Assembly (NCBI GenBank): GCA_016874775.1
Contig: VGTJ01000017.1
Location: 1 to 48,116, forward strand
DNA length: 48,116 nt
Origin: Deltaproteobacteria bacterium
Lineage (GTDB): Bacteria > Desulfobacterota > Binatia > Bin18
Direction: 5' to 3'
Shown here: one piece after another, positions 47,258 through 48,116 of the stretch
How positions within the stretch are numbered: position 1 is the first letter of the stretch
Layout: every line of letters starts with the position of its first letter
Program-made: the position numbers and the translations under genes
Notes under the pieces: generated by a model
What the model was told of the DNA's origin: nothing
Databases searched by the model: none
Seen by the model: the letters and a program-made list of their open reading frames with translations, nothing else

Positions 47258-47986
47258 TCATTTCTGAAATAGCGACTTTAGGTCCCTAATGGCCTCAAGC
47301 TGTCCCTTCTCCGCTTTTTTCAATAGCCTTTCTAGTACCTCCCCGTTTTTGGGATCAGCGTATATATTCCCTAGGATGTGCCGGAGCTCCTGCTCTCGTT
47401 CTTGAGATAAAGACTCAGGCTCGAATTTCTTTACACGGTCGAAGAAGGTTGATGATTTTAGAAAGAGTTCCTTATCGACATCGGATGTGGGGCGACCGTG
47501 CAGCAGGGATCTATCGTCACGCTGCTTTAAAAGGGCAATATCCCGCTGCATTTCGGTTAACATGTTGATGATGATCTTATCGGGGGTAACCTCGGTCTGG
47601 GTAAGAGCAGCAACCTGAAACTCACCAAAGTTCTTTAGAAATGGAGAATGATTGGGATTCTGCTGTGCTGCTTTGTAGGTTGCCAATACCTTGCTGGCAA
47701 GGATGCGCTGAAAGTCGACGATCTTGCTGAACCGCAGATCACGCGGGTATCCAACGTGCTCGATAATCCCCGTGTCAAACGAGTAATCGGTCTTGTCATC
47801 CTTGATGATGACTGTGGGTTTATCAAACGCCAGCCGTAGACCGAGCTCGAGCATCACGTTCGGATTCTTGGCGCTCACGTCACACACCACTATGTCTGAG
47901 TTGTAGACGTTCTGCACGATGCGCTTTTGAATGACTCCACCCTCGTCCGCCTCACTGACGAGACGAAGGCGGTGGCAGGAAACAAC
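47258..47986 (-). pseudogene. TIR/deoxyribosyltransferase-like effector, 5' truncated
   Basis: The frame runs from 47986 without an ATG. It has LVSEADEGGVIQKRIVQNVY, DIVVCDVSAKNPNVMLELGL, AFDKPTVIIKDD and YSFDTGIIEHVGYPRDLRF, typical of TIR-like or nucleoside-deoxyribosyltransferase-like effector domains in predicted anti-phage proteins. The expected first strand and helix (about 40 residues) are missing: an ISAzo13-like element begins there in the opposite direction. A GTG at 47917 could start a 219-residue remnant. The C-terminal half is a helical region ending KGQLEAIRDLKSLFQ. Confidence 0.7.
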
Positions 47987-48037
47987 TTACCGCAATAGTG
48001 ATTGACCGGAGTGGAGAGCCTCTGCACAAGAGCAGGG

Positions 48038-48116
48038 ATGAGAGACGAGACCATTGTGTGCTGGCTTCGGTCTAAGTATCGAAGTCTGGTCGAAGAGCTG
48101 GATGAACGCGGGCGAC
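48038..48116 (+). mobile_element. 5' end of an ISAzo13-like transposase (window edge)
   Basis: ATG 48038, with AGCAGGG ahead, opens a frame of 26 codons to the window edge: MRDETIVCWLRSKYRSLVEE then LDERGR. This is the usual start of ISAzo13-family (Rhodopirellula-type DDE) transposases, which go on with RLWAAAEA. The left end of the element is probably near 47977, at GGAAACAACTTACCGCAATA, where the effector frame is broken. Only the first bases of the gene are seen. Confidence 0.65.

Noticed and set aside
47879-48053. Intact start of the effector gene in another frame
   Set aside because: The alternative frame from 48053 does not resemble the family and closes quickly; the open effector frame ends at a TAA at 47987-47989.
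43413-48116. Complete prophage
   Set aside because: No capsid, portal, terminase or tail genes are seen; only an integrase and small genes.

Overview
The window looks like the chromosome of a Gram-negative bacterium of deltaproteobacterial type (Desulfobacterota, Binatota or Tectomicrobia-like). The evidence is an outer-membrane TolC protein, type IV pilus genes, a single-chain dimeric glycyl-tRNA synthetase beside pyruvate phosphate dikinase, recO next to glyQS, and an F420-type LLM oxidoreductase beside a nitroreductase. Base composition looks moderate by eye (about half GC). I cannot fix the phylum from this sequence. Both edges fall inside transposase genes, which is what a draft contig that stopped at repeated insertion sequences would look like.

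Region 1 (1-4857, minus strand): a spermidine-synthase-like membrane gene truncated at the edge, then a type IV pilus module. In that module a PilS-like membrane sensor is continuous with a PAS, sigma-54 AAA+ and Fis-type HTH output, but is cut by one in-frame TAA. Its neighbour pilC has apparently lost its stop codon. aroE follows. Region 2 (4961-10127, minus): ppdK, glyQS and recO. Region 3 (10240-17147, plus): the chaperone set grpE, dnaK and dnaJ with a good terminator, then thiL, larB and an ABC1-family kinase. Region 4 (17180-25603): a FxLYD lipid-free exported protein, a ClC channel with CBS and RCK_C domains, rpsU-dnaG, a tRNA with CAT anticodon, a zinc-ribbon coiled-coil protein, the RNase P RNA, a TolC-type efflux protein and folE.

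Region 5 (25673-35457): mixed metabolism and envelope genes. These are an MccB-like carboxyltransferase, a nitroreductase, an LLM oxidoreductase, a phosphatase, a cyclase-family hydrolase, an unknown 265-aa gene, an orphan VapB-like antitoxin, a UDP-glucuronate epimerase, pgsA and a lytic transglycosylase. Region 6 (35565-43171): nadB, convergent with a five-gene purine operon purB-purS-purQ-purL-purF on the minus strand.

Region 7 (43340-48116) is accessory DNA inserted at the 3' end of a tRNA-Cys gene. A tyrosine integrase with an in-frame TGA is followed by a leftward operon of small unknown genes, including a SWIM zinc-finger protein. The operon starts at a divergent promoter pair whose -35 boxes form a perfect inverted repeat. 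On the other side is a small zinc-finger gene, then about 900 bases without genes that carry at least four families of palindromic repeats. A TIR/deoxyribosyltransferase-like effector gene then follows, with its 5' end cut by an ISAzo13-like element. The palindrome array and its regulatory neighbourhood are the least explained part of the window.

Separately, at least five intergenic gaps carry locus-specific, roughly seven-base wordings arranged as imperfect inverted repeats. One of them has run into purL and supplies its last codons.
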